Shown here: positions 35,093 to 44,718 of the stretch, in pieces
How positions within the stretch are numbered: the first letter of the stretch is position 1
Layout: each line of letters starts with the position of its first letter
NCBI RefSeq assembly: GCF_038446955.1
Contig: NZ_CP151803.1
Location: forward strand, 6,758,001-6,822,000
Length of the DNA: 64,000 nt
From: Pedobacter sp. FW305-3-2-15-E-R2A2
GTDB taxonomy: Bacteria; Bacteroidota; Bacteroidia; Sphingobacteriales; Sphingobacteriaceae
Reading direction: 5' to 3'
Notes under the pieces: generated by a model
What the model was told of the DNA's origin: nothing
What the model saw: only the letters and a program-made list of their open reading frames with translations
Database searches by the model: none
Translations under genes and position numbers: made by a program

Positions 35093-37861
35093 ATGAAGAC
35101 ACTATTACCCGTTCTTTTTTGCCTATTATTTAGCATTACCGCAGCCCGGGCGACCAGCCTGAAGGGCTATGTTTACGACCAGAAAACAGGGGAAGCATTG
35201 GTAGGCGCATCTGTTCTTCTGGAAAAGACAGATCGTGCCGTTCTAACCGGGCTCGATGGATCGTTTGTGATCAAACATCCGCCAACAGGAACATTTACCA
35301 TAAAAGTATCTTACCTGATGTACAAAACCTTTAGCCAACAGATCAGTATCCTTAAAGAAGACAACCCTGTAGTTAAGATTTTTTTGTCCGAAACTAAAGA
35401 TGCCGAGTTACATGAAGTCATGATCTCTGCAAAAAATGACGGATCAGCAGAGAAAACAGCCAGAAGGATTGAGCAGAAATCCCCCCAACTGGTCAATGTT
35501 GTTTCCGGCAGGGCAATGGAAGTCTCTCCCGACCTGACAGTTGCCAATGTCATTCAGCGCGTCTCCGGTGTATCTGTAGAAAGAAGCAGCAGTGGAGATG
35601 GACAATATGCCATTCTTCGCGGAATGGATAAAAGGTATAATTACACACTCGTGAATGGCGTGAAAATCCCCAGTCCGGACAATAAATACCGTTATGTGCC
35701 CCTGGATATTTTTCCTTCCGAATTATTGGAAAGGTTAGAAGTTTACAAAACGCTCAACTCCAATATGGAAGCTGATGCCGTTGGTGGTGCCATCAACATG
35801 GTCATGAAAGATGCTCCCGATAAATTACAGCTGAAAGTAAATCTGGCAACTGGCTATAGCCAGTTATTTCTGGACCGTGGTTTTACCACTTTCCAGACCA
35901 ATGGCATCCATCGGAAATCCCCTTATGAAATGAATGGAAAGGACTATAAAGCCACACAGCTTGATTTTCCAAAAGGGACCATAGATTACAGTTCAAAACA
36001 TCCTGCTCCAGGTCTGGTAGGTGGATTATCTATTGGCAGACGCTTTTTGGATAATAAACTCGGTGTACTCCTTGCCGGAAGTTACCAAAATACTTACCGC
36101 GGCAGCAACAGTACCTTTTATAATTCCTCCAATGTGGATACCGATCCTTTTGCAACCATTACCTCCAGGGAGGACCGTCAGTATTCGGAGCGGCAACAAC
36201 GCTATGGCACCCATGCAAAATTAGATTACACCTTTAATCCGCAGCATAAATTAAGTTTATACAATGCTTATGTGAACCTGCAAAGCACGCAACTCCGCGA
36301 TTCAAAAGAAACTGATTTTTCTTCGGGTTATAACCAGGATTCAGGAAATGCCAAATTAAACTATGAAACCCGTTCCCGCTTTACAGAACAGCAGATTTTC
36401 AATACCACCCTTCAGGGTGACCACCAGCTGATTCCGAAACAACTGAAGCTGAACTGGTCTGCGGTATACTCTTCAGCAAAAAACGATGTTCCTGATCAAA
36501 GCACCATCAATATCCTTGGAATAAGGGAGAATTTTGCAGAACGGAAAACCGTGGTGCAGTCGATTGGAGACGTATACACCCGTCGTTGGGAACGCAATAC
36601 GGAAGAAGATAAGGCAGGTTATCTGGACCTGACTTATACGGTACCTATTGCCGGAATGAATGTAGATTTCAGCGCCGGAGGTTTATACCGCGACAAACAA
36701 CGCAGCAGTTTTTACAACAACTACACCTTGACTCCTGCTACGCAGAACCTGGAATATGGTAAAGATTTCAGCAATTACGGCGACATTTCCTGGACCGTAA
36801 AGAACCCTGCCGGAGCAGTAAATAATCCGCTAACTTATGACGCTTCGGAGAAAATCAGCGCAGGATACGGGATGTTTAAACTGAATGCGGAAGACCTTGA
36901 GGTGATTGGTGGTTTACGTGTGGAACATACCGACCAGGGATACCGCATGTTATTTCCTGCAGGAGAACTTCGTCCTACAGGCAAGCAGGTTTATACTGAC
37001 TATCTGCCCAGCATGAACTTAAAGTATAAGCTCAACAAGAAGGAACAGCTTCGTGCCTCCTATTTCAGGTCTCTAAACCGTCCTGGTTTTTATGAACTCA
37101 TTCCCGGTGGTGGAAACAGGGAAGAATATAAGGAAAGAGGAAATCCGGATCTGAAAAGGGCTTTGGCCGATAACTTTGACTTGCGTTATGAGTTGTTTCC
37201 CAATGGGACAGATCAGCTCATGGTGGGTGCATTCTATAAAAACATACAAAACCCTATAGAATATACCTTTCAGGCTGATGCTACCCGCGGACAGGATACT
37301 TATTATGTGCCTGGAAATTTCGGAACGGCAAAAAATTATGGATTGGAACTGGATTACATCAAGTTCTTCCATCAGTTCGGCGTGAAGGCCAATTACACTT
37401 ATACCCATTCAAGGATTACCACCACTAAAACGTATAGAGTACGTGATGCAAACGGAGATCTTCAGCCACTCAGCGCCAACCAAAGCAGGCCTCTGTTTGG
37501 ACAATCTGCTAACATCGCAAATATATCCCTGCTTTATAAAGACAGCAAAAAAGGTTGGGATGCCCAATTGGCGGCCTCTTATACCGGCGAAAGAATCAAT
37601 ACCATCTCTCAGTTTTTAAATAATGATCTCTGGCAAAAGGGTTTTATCCAAATGGATGCATCGGCAGAGAAGAAATTCAAGAACAACCTGAGCGTATTTG
37701 TTAAAGCCGGAAACCTGTTGAATACGCCATTAAAATTATTCATCAAAGGAACGAATGAGAAAAACTTACAAACCACTGCTCAGGAATTTGATGGCAATAC
37801 CCTCATTCGTAACGATTATTACAAACAAAATTATTTATTAGGCCTTCGCTATAAATTATAA
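35093..37861 (+). CDS. TonB-dependent receptor of the phytase locus
   Basis: The 922-residue outer-membrane receptor has a signal peptide ending AARA (about 1-20), a carboxypeptidase-like regulatory domain (about 22-100), a plug domain (about 120-250) with ILRGMDKRYNYTLVNGVKIPS and LEVYKTLNSNMEADAVGGAIN, and a beta-barrel ending in YLLGLRYKL. The latter plug pattern matches receptors of the OmpA-related/oxygenated-substrate type rather than SusC, and no SusD partner follows. It is 5 bases before the beta-helix lipoprotein gene and in line with phytase, so it likely imports a product or complex handled by those proteins. Confidence 0.93.
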   Translation: MKTLLPVLFCLLFSITAARATSLKGYVYDQKTGEALVGASVLLEKTDRAVLTGLDGSFVIKHPPTGTFTIKVSYLMYKTFSQQISILKEDNPVVKIFLSETKDAELHEVMISAKNDGSAEKTARRIEQKSPQLVNVVSGRAMEVSPDLTVANVIQRVSGVSVERSSSGDGQYAILRGMDKRYNYTLVNGVKIPSPDNKYRYVPLDIFPSELLERLEVYKTLNSNMEADAVGGAINMVMKDAPDKLQLKVNLATGYSQLFLDRGFTTFQTNGIHRKSPYEMNGKDYKATQLDFPKGTIDYSSKHPAPGLVGGLSIGRRFLDNKLGVLLAGSYQNTYRGSNSTFYNSSNVDTDPFATITSREDRQYSERQQRYGTHAKLDYTFNPQHKLSLYNAYVNLQSTQLRDSKETDFSSGYNQDSGNAKLNYETRSRFTEQQIFNTTLQGDHQLIPKQLKLNWSAVYSSAKNDVPDQSTINILGIRENFAERKTVVQSIGDVYTRRWERNTEEDKAGYLDLTYTVPIAGMNVDFSAGGLYRDKQRSSFYNNYTLTPATQNLEYGKDFSNYGDISWTVKNPAGAVNNPLTYDASEKISAGYGMFKLNAEDLEVIGGLRVEHTDQGYRMLFPAGELRPTGKQVYTDYLPSMNLKYKLNKKEQLRASYFRSLNRPGFYELIPGGGNREEYKERGNPDLKRALADNFDLRYELFPNGTDQLMVGAFYKNIQNPIEYTFQADATRGQDTYYVPGNFGTAKNYGLELDYIKFFHQFGVKANYTYTHSRITTTKTYRVRDANGDLQPLSANQSRPLFGQSANIANISLLYKDSKKGWDAQLAASYTGERINTISQFLNNDLWQKGFIQMDASAEKKFKNNLSVFVKAGNLLNTPLKLFIKGTNEKNLQTTAQEFDGNTLIRNDYYKQNYLLGLRYKL

Positions 37862-37866
37862 AAGAC

Positions 37867-39117
37867 ATGAAAGCAACACAACTATTTATCTGCCTGGCTT
37901 TAACCGCAGCACTTTTTGCAGGATGTAAGAAAGCCAATAGTGACGTAGATCCGGATACCGGCAATGGTACCATTTCGGGAGAGGCATCCGGAGTCTGGAA
38001 AAAAGGAAGTACCCAGCTGATTAAAGGTGACATCATCATCCCGGAAGGACAATCTTTAACGATTGAAGAAGGTGTTACTGTGCTCATGGATACCCTTGCA
38101 AAACCAGAGATCATTGTAAAGGGAAATCTTTATGCACAGGGAACTTCAGAATTTCCAATCCGATTTACGGTAGCAGAAGGGGCCAGAACTAAAGAATTTG
38201 GTCGTTTGTGGGGAGGGATTCTTGCAGCCCCAAGTTGTCAGGAGTTATTATTAGACCATACCATTATTGAATATGCCGGAGCAACGACTTCAGATGCTTC
38301 CACCTCAGTAAAACAGAACCTGTACAAAGGAAAAGCTGGAGAGAACCTGCCTGCGCTCTGGTTTGCCAATGTCAACGGAAAGCTGGTCGTAACCAATAGC
38401 ATCTTCAGAAATCTACAGGAAGACTGTACCTATATTGATGGAGGGAAAATCATTTTTTCCAATAATAAATTCTACACAACCGGAGTGTCCGGTGGCGAGG
38501 CCATTAACCTGAAATCCGGTTGTGTGGCAGATGTGGCCTATAACCTGATCTATAGTGCAAATACCAATGCCCTGAAGCTTTCGAACAGCGGCGACCGTAC
38601 GCCACAGGCCTATGTGATGGTGTATAACAATACCATGGTCAATACCGGATGGCGCAGACCCACTGCTAAAGGGGGCTCAATATGGGTAGAAGCAACCGTA
38701 CGCGTTGAGGTCTTTAACAATCTCTTCGCCAATACCCGCTTCGGCATTAAAAGAGACACTAAAAAAGCAGAAGACAAAAGATCCCTGTTCGGGAATAACC
38801 TTTACTATGGAAATAGTCAGGTTACCGTAGACCAGTTTCAGCCTTCTGCTGATATCATTGCAGGAACGAACGACATCATTGGTAAAACGGCAGGATTGAA
38901 CGATCCTAAATTTGTAAATTACCCTTTAACCACTCTTGTTAACAATGCGACCTTTACTCCGGCATGGGATTTCCACCTTCAGGCAGGATCACCGGCATTG
39001 GGCAAAGGAAAAACGGACATCAAACCACACTATGCGGTAAATGGACTCGTGATGAACGGAATCAGCTATACCTCTCCGGCAGCAGCCAGCTATATCGGTG
39101 CTTTTGGAACCAACTAA
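37867..39117 (+). CDS. Right-handed beta-helix surface lipoprotein
   Basis: The 416-residue protein has a lipobox ending at Cys20 (LFAGC). The rest is a run of short beta-turn repeats typical of parallel beta-helix proteins, for example LTIEEGVTVLMD, LLLDHTIIEYAG, LVVTNSIFRN, IIFSNNKFY, VMVYNNTMVN and VEVFNNLFAN. No catalytic pattern of pectate lyases or polygalacturonases is evident, so it may be a binding protein or an enzyme of another type. It lies between the TonB receptor (5-base gap) and the phytase (31-base gap), and is the least understood member of the locus. Confidence 0.8.
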   Translation: MKATQLFICLALTAALFAGCKKANSDVDPDTGNGTISGEASGVWKKGSTQLIKGDIIIPEGQSLTIEEGVTVLMDTLAKPEIIVKGNLYAQGTSEFPIRFTVAEGARTKEFGRLWGGILAAPSCQELLLDHTIIEYAGATTSDASTSVKQNLYKGKAGENLPALWFANVNGKLVVTNSIFRNLQEDCTYIDGGKIIFSNNKFYTTGVSGGEAINLKSGCVADVAYNLIYSANTNALKLSNSGDRTPQAYVMVYNNTMVNTGWRRPTAKGGSIWVEATVRVEVFNNLFANTRFGIKRDTKKAEDKRSLFGNNLYYGNSQVTVDQFQPSADIIAGTNDIIGKTAGLNDPKFVNYPLTTLVNNATFTPAWDFHLQAGSPALGKGKTDIKPHYAVNGLVMNGISYTSPAAASYIGAFGTN

Positions 39118-39148
39118 TCAATTTTAACCAACTATAAAGAATTTTTTA

Positions 39149-40213
39149 ATGAATAAACCTACATTAACCCTTGGTCTTTCCGCATTATTGCTGACACTAA
39201 ATATCTCTTGTTCTACCGTACAAAAAGATTCTTCAGCCGTAAAACCCTTATATACTTCAGATCCGGTACAGTTTGATTCTGATGATCCTGCGATCTGGGT
39301 AAACCCTTCTGATCCTGCCCAATCTTTGGTAATTGGCACCGACAAAGATGAAAATGGCGGCCTATATGTTTACGACCTTAAAGGAAAAGCGATCAAAGAA
39401 AAGACGGTCAAAGGTTTGAAAAGACCCAACAACGTAGACATCGCTTATGGCCTGCTGCTCGGCGGCAAAAAGGTAGACATCGCAGTGGCCACTGAAAGAA
39501 TGACGCATCAACTTCGCATCTTTTCCTTACCAGACATGAAACCTATCGATAATGGAGGAATACCGGTTTTCGAAGGAGAAGAAAAAGAGATGCACAGAGA
39601 CTTGATGGGCATTGCCCTATACACAACGCCAAAAGGAGAAATTTACGCCATTGTAGGCCGTAAAACAGGTCCTGCTGATGGTTATTTATGGCAATACCTG
39701 CTGGAGGACGATGGCACAGGCAAATTGAAGGCCAGCCTGAAAAGAAAGTTCGGTAAATACAGCGGAAAGAAAGAAATCGAATCGATTGCAGTAGACAATG
39801 AGCTGGGTTATATCTATTACTCCGATGAGCAGTTTGGGGTAAGAAAATATTATGCAGATCCTGCCAAAGGAAATGAAGAACTTGCGCTATTTGCAAAAAC
39901 AGGATTCAAAGAGGACAATGAAGGAATCAGCATTTATAAAACATCCCCTACTACTGGTTATATCCTCGTATCCGATCAGGCGGCAAATCATTTCCAGGTC
40001 TTTAACCGCGAAGGAAAGTCCGGTCCTCATGACCATGTTTTACTGACCAGTATTCCCGTTTCTACCAACAACAGTGATGGTTCCGACATTTATTCAGGCC
40101 CACTAAACGGAGACTTTAAACATGGGTTATTTGTGGCCATGAGCGATGATAAGACTTTCCAGTTTTACCGTTGGGAAGACCTTGCAGGGAAACAGTTATC
40201 CATCAACAAATAG
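39149..40213 (+). CDS. Beta-propeller phytase, lipoprotein
   Basis: A 354-residue lipoprotein (lipobox ending at Cys21, NISC) of the beta-propeller phytase (3-phytase) family. Supporting segments are DDPAIWVNPSDP, VIGTDKDENGGLYVYDL, LGYIYYSDEQFGVRKY, EDNEGISIY and SDQAANHFQVFNREG, which carry the acidic calcium- and phosphate-binding residues in order. It releases phosphate from inositol hexakisphosphate in a calcium-dependent way at the cell surface or in the periplasm. It is the last gene of the receptor locus, so released phosphate or inositol phosphates would be near the receptor. Its stop codon directly abuts the stop of the convergent AsmA-like gene. Confidence 0.92.
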   Translation: MNKPTLTLGLSALLLTLNISCSTVQKDSSAVKPLYTSDPVQFDSDDPAIWVNPSDPAQSLVIGTDKDENGGLYVYDLKGKAIKEKTVKGLKRPNNVDIAYGLLLGGKKVDIAVATERMTHQLRIFSLPDMKPIDNGGIPVFEGEEKEMHRDLMGIALYTTPKGEIYAIVGRKTGPADGYLWQYLLEDDGTGKLKASLKRKFGKYSGKKEIESIAVDNELGYIYYSDEQFGVRKYYADPAKGNEELALFAKTGFKEDNEGISIYKTSPTTGYILVSDQAANHFQVFNREGKSGPHDHVLLTSIPVSTNNSDGSDIYSGPLNGDFKHGLFVAMSDDKTFQFYRWEDLAGKQLSINK

Positions 40214-42028
40214 TTATTTTTTTCTAAGGGCTTCTGCTTTTTTCCGCAGGAGCCTTCTTTTTTCTCTCCTGGCCTGTCTGGCTTCTCTATCGATCTTCAT
40301 TTGTCCAAAACGGGCAATTTGTGTTTTGATCTTTTGCTGTTTCGCTTCAGTTACGCCGACACTATGTTTGATTCCCTGTAAAAGGCTTCTCCAGATAAAC
40401 TGGAAGAAGGAACCGTTCGTTTTACGGACTTCATGAATTGGTGCGGTAATCAGGATGCCACTGCTGTCGGGATTATTGGGATTAAGAATTATCGCATTGG
40501 CCAGAAAAGACATCCAGCCTTGTCGCACCAAACGATTCTCTCCTTCTTCTCTTTTCAGCAGATTTACCGAAAGGTCGTTGTATTGGAATTTCATCATCCC
40601 GCTGGCCTTCTGGTCATTGGCATCAATCAGAAACTCGAGTTTCTTCACTGTTCCGCTTTTCACTTCTATCATTCCCAATGGCTTCGTGATTCGGTTTAGC
40701 GATCGTCCTTCCATGGCACCCAGAACCCCGGAATAGGAAAAGGCACCATCTTTGGCATTCAGATCGAATTTAAAGTTCACATCCAACTTCCCCTTTCCCA
40801 TCAGATAGCTCGTTAAACCAGCCGTCATAAATGGGTTTATAGATTTGTACTTCGGGGTATTCGTCACATTGCTAAAACTCCCCGATGTATTTTCAAAGCT
40901 AATCGTTCCCTTCTGTCTGCTATCGCGGTCAAATTCAGAATAACTGATATTTACATTGCTCAGGTTAAGTTTACTGATGTTCAGCTTTGCTTCTATCTTT
41001 TGCAGCAGCTGATGGGGATACCTTCCAATTTTTTCCGTATTCTTTTTGGCGAGGGAGTTGTTATTGAATACCGCAACGGAGCCATTGGCAATGTTCATTT
41101 CTTTGGCAGAAAGCTCCTGTTTAAGAATATACAAAGGCAGATTGATGCCGTCCAGACTAATATCGCTCATTTGAATCTCATACCTGTCTTTCGCATAACC
41201 GAGCACCTGACCAAACTTCATCTCATCGTATCTGGGGATCAGGCTAAAGCTTTTAATGTTCAGTTTGCCGGAAGCGGCAGAGAAATCCAGTTGATTCAGG
41301 TTGAGGTGGTACAGGCTATCCGGTGTAGCAAAAGTATAATTGTTTAAATTGATCTTCACCTCCTTCAATAAGTACAAGCGGCTTTTGTCTGTTGCAGAAT
41401 GAGGATCGATCAGGTAATCTTTCAGCGTAATGTTCAGATTTTTCACGGAATCCATTTCCGGTTTTGCCTTGTTATTGTTGATGTATTTAAACCTGATGTT
41501 GTTAAAATCGATGGCATGAATCCTGAATTCTTTCAGATAGCCAGAGATATAATCGTAGGGACTTTGGTTGGGACGTGGCGGCTTATCCTCATTGAAGTCG
41601 AACTGTTTATTGATCATGACCACATTTGGATTGTCCAGGCGAAGCTGACTGATATCTAGTTTGCGGTGTCTAAGGAACCGGAAGAGGTGAAAATTTCTGA
41701 TTCCCAATTTCTCCAGTTCCACATAATAGATGTTATTGGGCGCTTTTTTTAAAGCGATCAGTTTTTTGAAAACCTGCGTATCGGGGATGACTTTCACTTC
41801 CGTTAAAGAAGCGTTTGCAGTGAGCAGATTAATCCGGATGGAAGAAAATTCTATATGGTACAGGCTGTCCGTAGACCTTAAAACCAGCTCTTTGATCTGT
41901 GCCTTTATTAAGGGTTTGAACTTATTGGCAAAATACCTTGAGGTCAGGCTGATGCCCAGTACCAATATTAGTATAATGCCCCCTGTCCATACCAGTATCT
42001 TCTTTCTTTTTCTGGATTTTTCAATCAT
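40214..42028 (-). CDS. AsmA-like membrane-anchored protein, copy A
   Basis: The 604-residue protein has a short basic N terminus, one membrane helix (about 11-31), a long beta-rich region of AsmA/TamB-like character (about 40-540), and a basic helical tail ending RRLLRKKAEALRKK. Its order of segments agrees with copy B: LxHIEFSSIRIN, KDYLIDP, LDFSAASGKLNIKSFSLIP, KDRYEIQMSDI, and GAFSYSGVLG. AsmA-like proteins bridge inner and outer membranes and move phospholipids. It starts 19 bases after copy B. I do not recognise a more precise family. Confidence 0.7.
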   Translation of the reverse strand: MIEKSRKRKKILVWTGGIILILVLGISLTSRYFANKFKPLIKAQIKELVLRSTDSLYHIEFSSIRINLLTANASLTEVKVIPDTQVFKKLIALKKAPNNIYYVELEKLGIRNFHLFRFLRHRKLDISQLRLDNPNVVMINKQFDFNEDKPPRPNQSPYDYISGYLKEFRIHAIDFNNIRFKYINNNKAKPEMDSVKNLNITLKDYLIDPHSATDKSRLYLLKEVKINLNNYTFATPDSLYHLNLNQLDFSAASGKLNIKSFSLIPRYDEMKFGQVLGYAKDRYEIQMSDISLDGINLPLYILKQELSAKEMNIANGSVAVFNNNSLAKKNTEKIGRYPHQLLQKIEAKLNISKLNLSNVNISYSEFDRDSRQKGTISFENTSGSFSNVTNTPKYKSINPFMTAGLTSYLMGKGKLDVNFKFDLNAKDGAFSYSGVLGAMEGRSLNRITKPLGMIEVKSGTVKKLEFLIDANDQKASGMMKFQYNDLSVNLLKREEGENRLVRQGWMSFLANAIILNPNNPDSSGILITAPIHEVRKTNGSFFQFIWRSLLQGIKHSVGVTEAKQQKIKTQIARFGQMKIDREARQARREKRRLLRKKAEALRKK

Positions 42029-42047
42029 AGGCCTTACGCTGAATATC

Positions 42048-43835
42048 CTAAGATACTTTTTTTTCGGGCTTCTTTTCCTTTCGCGCTATACTTTTCTCCT
42101 TACGTTCCTTTTTCTTATCCCTGATCGCTTCCATTGCTTTTTCCGGAGTTTTTACCGGAACAATGCCAAGGCCAGCTGTTTCGCGCATGCCCACAAACAC
42201 CCCTTTCCAGAGCAGGTTAAAAAAGGAGGCGGCCGGAGAACGCTGAAAAGTAACGCTGGCCGTTCTTGCTGTTTCTCCCTTTGTGGGATTTGCATCTTTT
42301 ACGAGCAGATTATTGGCCAGGAAAGACAACAGTCCTTTTTTCTTAGGCGCTTCCCCATTTTTTCCCTCTTTGAGCAATTTTAGCTTCAAATCAGTATAAT
42401 AAAAATGAACTTTACCAGAAGAGCCATTGCGGTTTGCGCTAAAATTGAAGTCCACTTTCTGCATATTGCCGCTTTCAATTTCGATCAGTCCCAATGGAAC
42501 GGATACCGGGTTCAGGGCTTTCAAATCCAAGGGCCCTGTAGCACCGGAATAGCTGAACGCGCCGTTTTTGTCGGTCAGGTTAAAATCTATCCGAAGATTA
42601 ATTTTAGTCTTTTTCATCACTAAAGCATTCAGATTGGCGATGGCATGATTGCTTTTAACCAGGCTTGAGGAGTCGGTGGTAACGTTGCGTATTGTTCCAT
42701 TCAGGTTTTGAAAATAAACCGTTCCTCTCTTTTGACTAATGGGGTTGTACTCGGTGTAGGCGAGATCGATATTATCGAGTTTTACTGTATCTATAGTCGC
42801 AGGCAGGGTGAGTTTTTTCAGGGCCATGTGCGGGAAATTCGCGCCTTTATCCAGGCCCGGGACTGCCGGCATCTCCCGGTTTAAAAATATGCCCACTTTA
42901 GACGGGCCGATGGTCAATGCTTTCGCATGAAACGCTTCCTCTTCATTTAAGCGCAGAAAATCTACTCCAGAAAAGCGGATCTCGCTAAAGTTCAGATCAT
43001 AGCGGTCTTTTCCATATTTGAACATCCGGCTAAAGGCCAGATCAGGATGCAAAGGGATCATTTTGAGTCCCTTGATCCGGATGGTCTTTCCAGTTGCAGA
43101 ACCCGAAATGGTATCTGCTTTCATCAGGTACATTTTATCTTTAGACTGGTATCCCGTCAATTCAAAACCAATATCTTTAGTATGATAAAAACGGGTGGTA
43201 TCAAATTGTGACAGAGAATCAATCAGCAAATCTTTCACATTCAGGTTTAGTTTCCTGATTCTGTTTAAAGTTTTCGAGGTTTCTCCTTTTACATAATCAA
43301 AATCCGCATTTACGATTCTGATGGCATTGACCTGGATGGATTTTATTCTCCTCGGCAGGAGTTGATATAGGCTGAGGTCTGGCTTCAGGCTGTCTTTTCT
43401 TTTGCGGACCTTATAGTGGATCATATTAATGGAAGGCTGATCCAGCACAATACTTTTGATATTGACCTTTTTATTAAAATAAGCATTTAACAGTCCAACA
43501 TGATTGATTTGCAGCTTTTTGACTTTAACCTGAAACAAGTTTGCCGGTGCCAATCCAGCCATTTTCAACATAGAAAACACCGTGGTGTCCGGAGTCAACA
43601 CTGCCTCATCTATGGAGGCTGTACCCGTCAGTACATTTAAATGAATGTCTTTAAAATTGAGGGTATATAAGCCTTGAGAGCTATTTACAACCACTTTTTT
43701 TATTTTTTCAGAAAGAATCGGTTTCCATTTATGGTAAAGGTAAAGTCCTGATCCAATCCCAATAAGGAGAAGGGTCGCCAAAATTCCACCGACCCATTTC
43801 CACCAATTTCTTTTTACTGATTTTTCTTGTGCCAT
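42048..43835 (-). CDS. AsmA-like membrane-anchored protein, copy B
   Basis: A 595-residue paralogue of copy A with the same layout: an N-terminal membrane helix (about 14-31, GGILATLLLIGIGSGLYL), beta-rich body, and a C-terminal Lys/Arg/Glu-rich tail (REKSIARKEKKPEKK region). Shared blocks include KDLLIDS, MKMIPLHPDL, KDRYDLNFSEIRFSGVDFL, GAFSYSGATGPL and SSGKVHFYYTDLKLKLL. Identity looks moderate, so the duplication is not recent. It is upstream in the pair and both likely share an mRNA. A role in lipid or cell-envelope transport is inferred from the AsmA-like character only. Confidence 0.7.
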   Translation of the reverse strand: MAQEKSVKRNWWKWVGGILATLLLIGIGSGLYLYHKWKPILSEKIKKVVVNSSQGLYTLNFKDIHLNVLTGTASIDEAVLTPDTTVFSMLKMAGLAPANLFQVKVKKLQINHVGLLNAYFNKKVNIKSIVLDQPSINMIHYKVRKRKDSLKPDLSLYQLLPRRIKSIQVNAIRIVNADFDYVKGETSKTLNRIRKLNLNVKDLLIDSLSQFDTTRFYHTKDIGFELTGYQSKDKMYLMKADTISGSATGKTIRIKGLKMIPLHPDLAFSRMFKYGKDRYDLNFSEIRFSGVDFLRLNEEEAFHAKALTIGPSKVGIFLNREMPAVPGLDKGANFPHMALKKLTLPATIDTVKLDNIDLAYTEYNPISQKRGTVYFQNLNGTIRNVTTDSSSLVKSNHAIANLNALVMKKTKINLRIDFNLTDKNGAFSYSGATGPLDLKALNPVSVPLGLIEIESGNMQKVDFNFSANRNGSSGKVHFYYTDLKLKLLKEGKNGEAPKKKGLLSFLANNLLVKDANPTKGETARTASVTFQRSPAASFFNLLWKGVFVGMRETAGLGIVPVKTPEKAMEAIRDKKKERKEKSIARKEKKPEKKVS

Positions 43836-43889
43836 AAGCTCCTGATTGTAATAACGACCTGCAATATCAGGGCCACAAATCAGGGTGCA

Positions 43890-44717
43890 TTACAATGCGC
43901 TTGCCTTATACCTCCGGGTATCGACGTCTATCGCATAGAAATAACCCTGCACATTTCCAGATATATTCCCCGTAGCATTGACCGGAACACTGGAAAAAAG
44001 GCCACTCCAATCGGTCTCCATAAACACATCATAGAGGTATTTGGCATAACGCTCCGAAAGCGACAGCTTGACGATCGTGATGTAATCCTCTTTGTTCAGG
44101 CTAAAAGTTCTTTTTAAATTATTGAGTGGATAAAGCGAATTCGGAGAGCCTAGAAAATGGGTATAACTGTAATATTTGGACTGGTCAAATTTACCGGGAT
44201 TCCATACCGGGAGATCCAGATAAGAAATCATCCATTTATTAGGATTCAAATAGCCGAAGGTATGTTTAGGAATCGTTCCGCTATACTTTCCGTCGGCGGT
44301 CATTTTTGTCGACAACGGCAGGAAATCATCCACGATATTAACCACTTGCCTTAAGGTATCCACGGCAGTATACGATTTGTTGTTGTATTCGATAGTCAAG
44401 GTATATGCTCCATTATAATTGGGTTCATTTACCGCCGTCCCTGTATACACTCCCTTTACTGAGGATTCGTTGAATATGATGTCGGATTTCCCATCATTTA
44501 TTCTGACTATTGCTTTTGAAATGGGTGTAGGATTCTGACCAGGGCTCATGGCTGGCTTGGAAAGCCTGATAGACTGGGTGGTGATCCGGGTATTAAAACC
44601 TCCTTCCACAGACAGATCATATTGACGTTTTGGAGTAAGGAACCGATCGTCCAGAGATTTTTTGCATCCTGAAAATCCAAGGATAAGAAGTACCATTAAC
44701 AGCAGATAGTTCTTCAT
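43890..44717 (-). CDS. DUF4249-type outer-membrane lipoprotein
   Basis: A 275-residue lipoprotein with a lipobox ending at a Cys in LGFSGCKK (about residue 18 from the chosen start). The mature part begins with an Ig-like beta domain (SVEGGFNTR, TISKAIVRINDG, YTLTIEYNNKSY) as in DUF4249 proteins, which are encoded directly after STN-containing TonB receptors in Bacteroidota. The ATG at 44717 starts the lipoprotein signal; the frame runs to 44792 without support. It follows the receptor stop at 44719 immediately and is likely its accessory surface partner. Confidence 0.82.
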   Translation of the reverse strand: MKNYLLLMVLLILGFSGCKKSLDDRFLTPKRQYDLSVEGGFNTRITTQSIRLSKPAMSPGQNPTPISKAIVRINDGKSDIIFNESSVKGVYTGTAVNEPNYNGAYTLTIEYNNKSYTAVDTLRQVVNIVDDFLPLSTKMTADGKYSGTIPKHTFGYLNPNKWMISYLDLPVWNPGKFDQSKYYSYTHFLGSPNSLYPLNNLKRTFSLNKEDYITIVKLSLSERYAKYLYDVFMETDWSGLFSSVPVNATGNISGNVQGYFYAIDVDTRRYKASAL

Positions 44718-44718
44718 A

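Noticed and set aside
41730..42383. A 217-codon plus-strand open frame across the junction of the two AsmA-like genes.
   Set aside because: It lies opposite two coherent genes, has no family match and poor coding character; it is a shadow frame.
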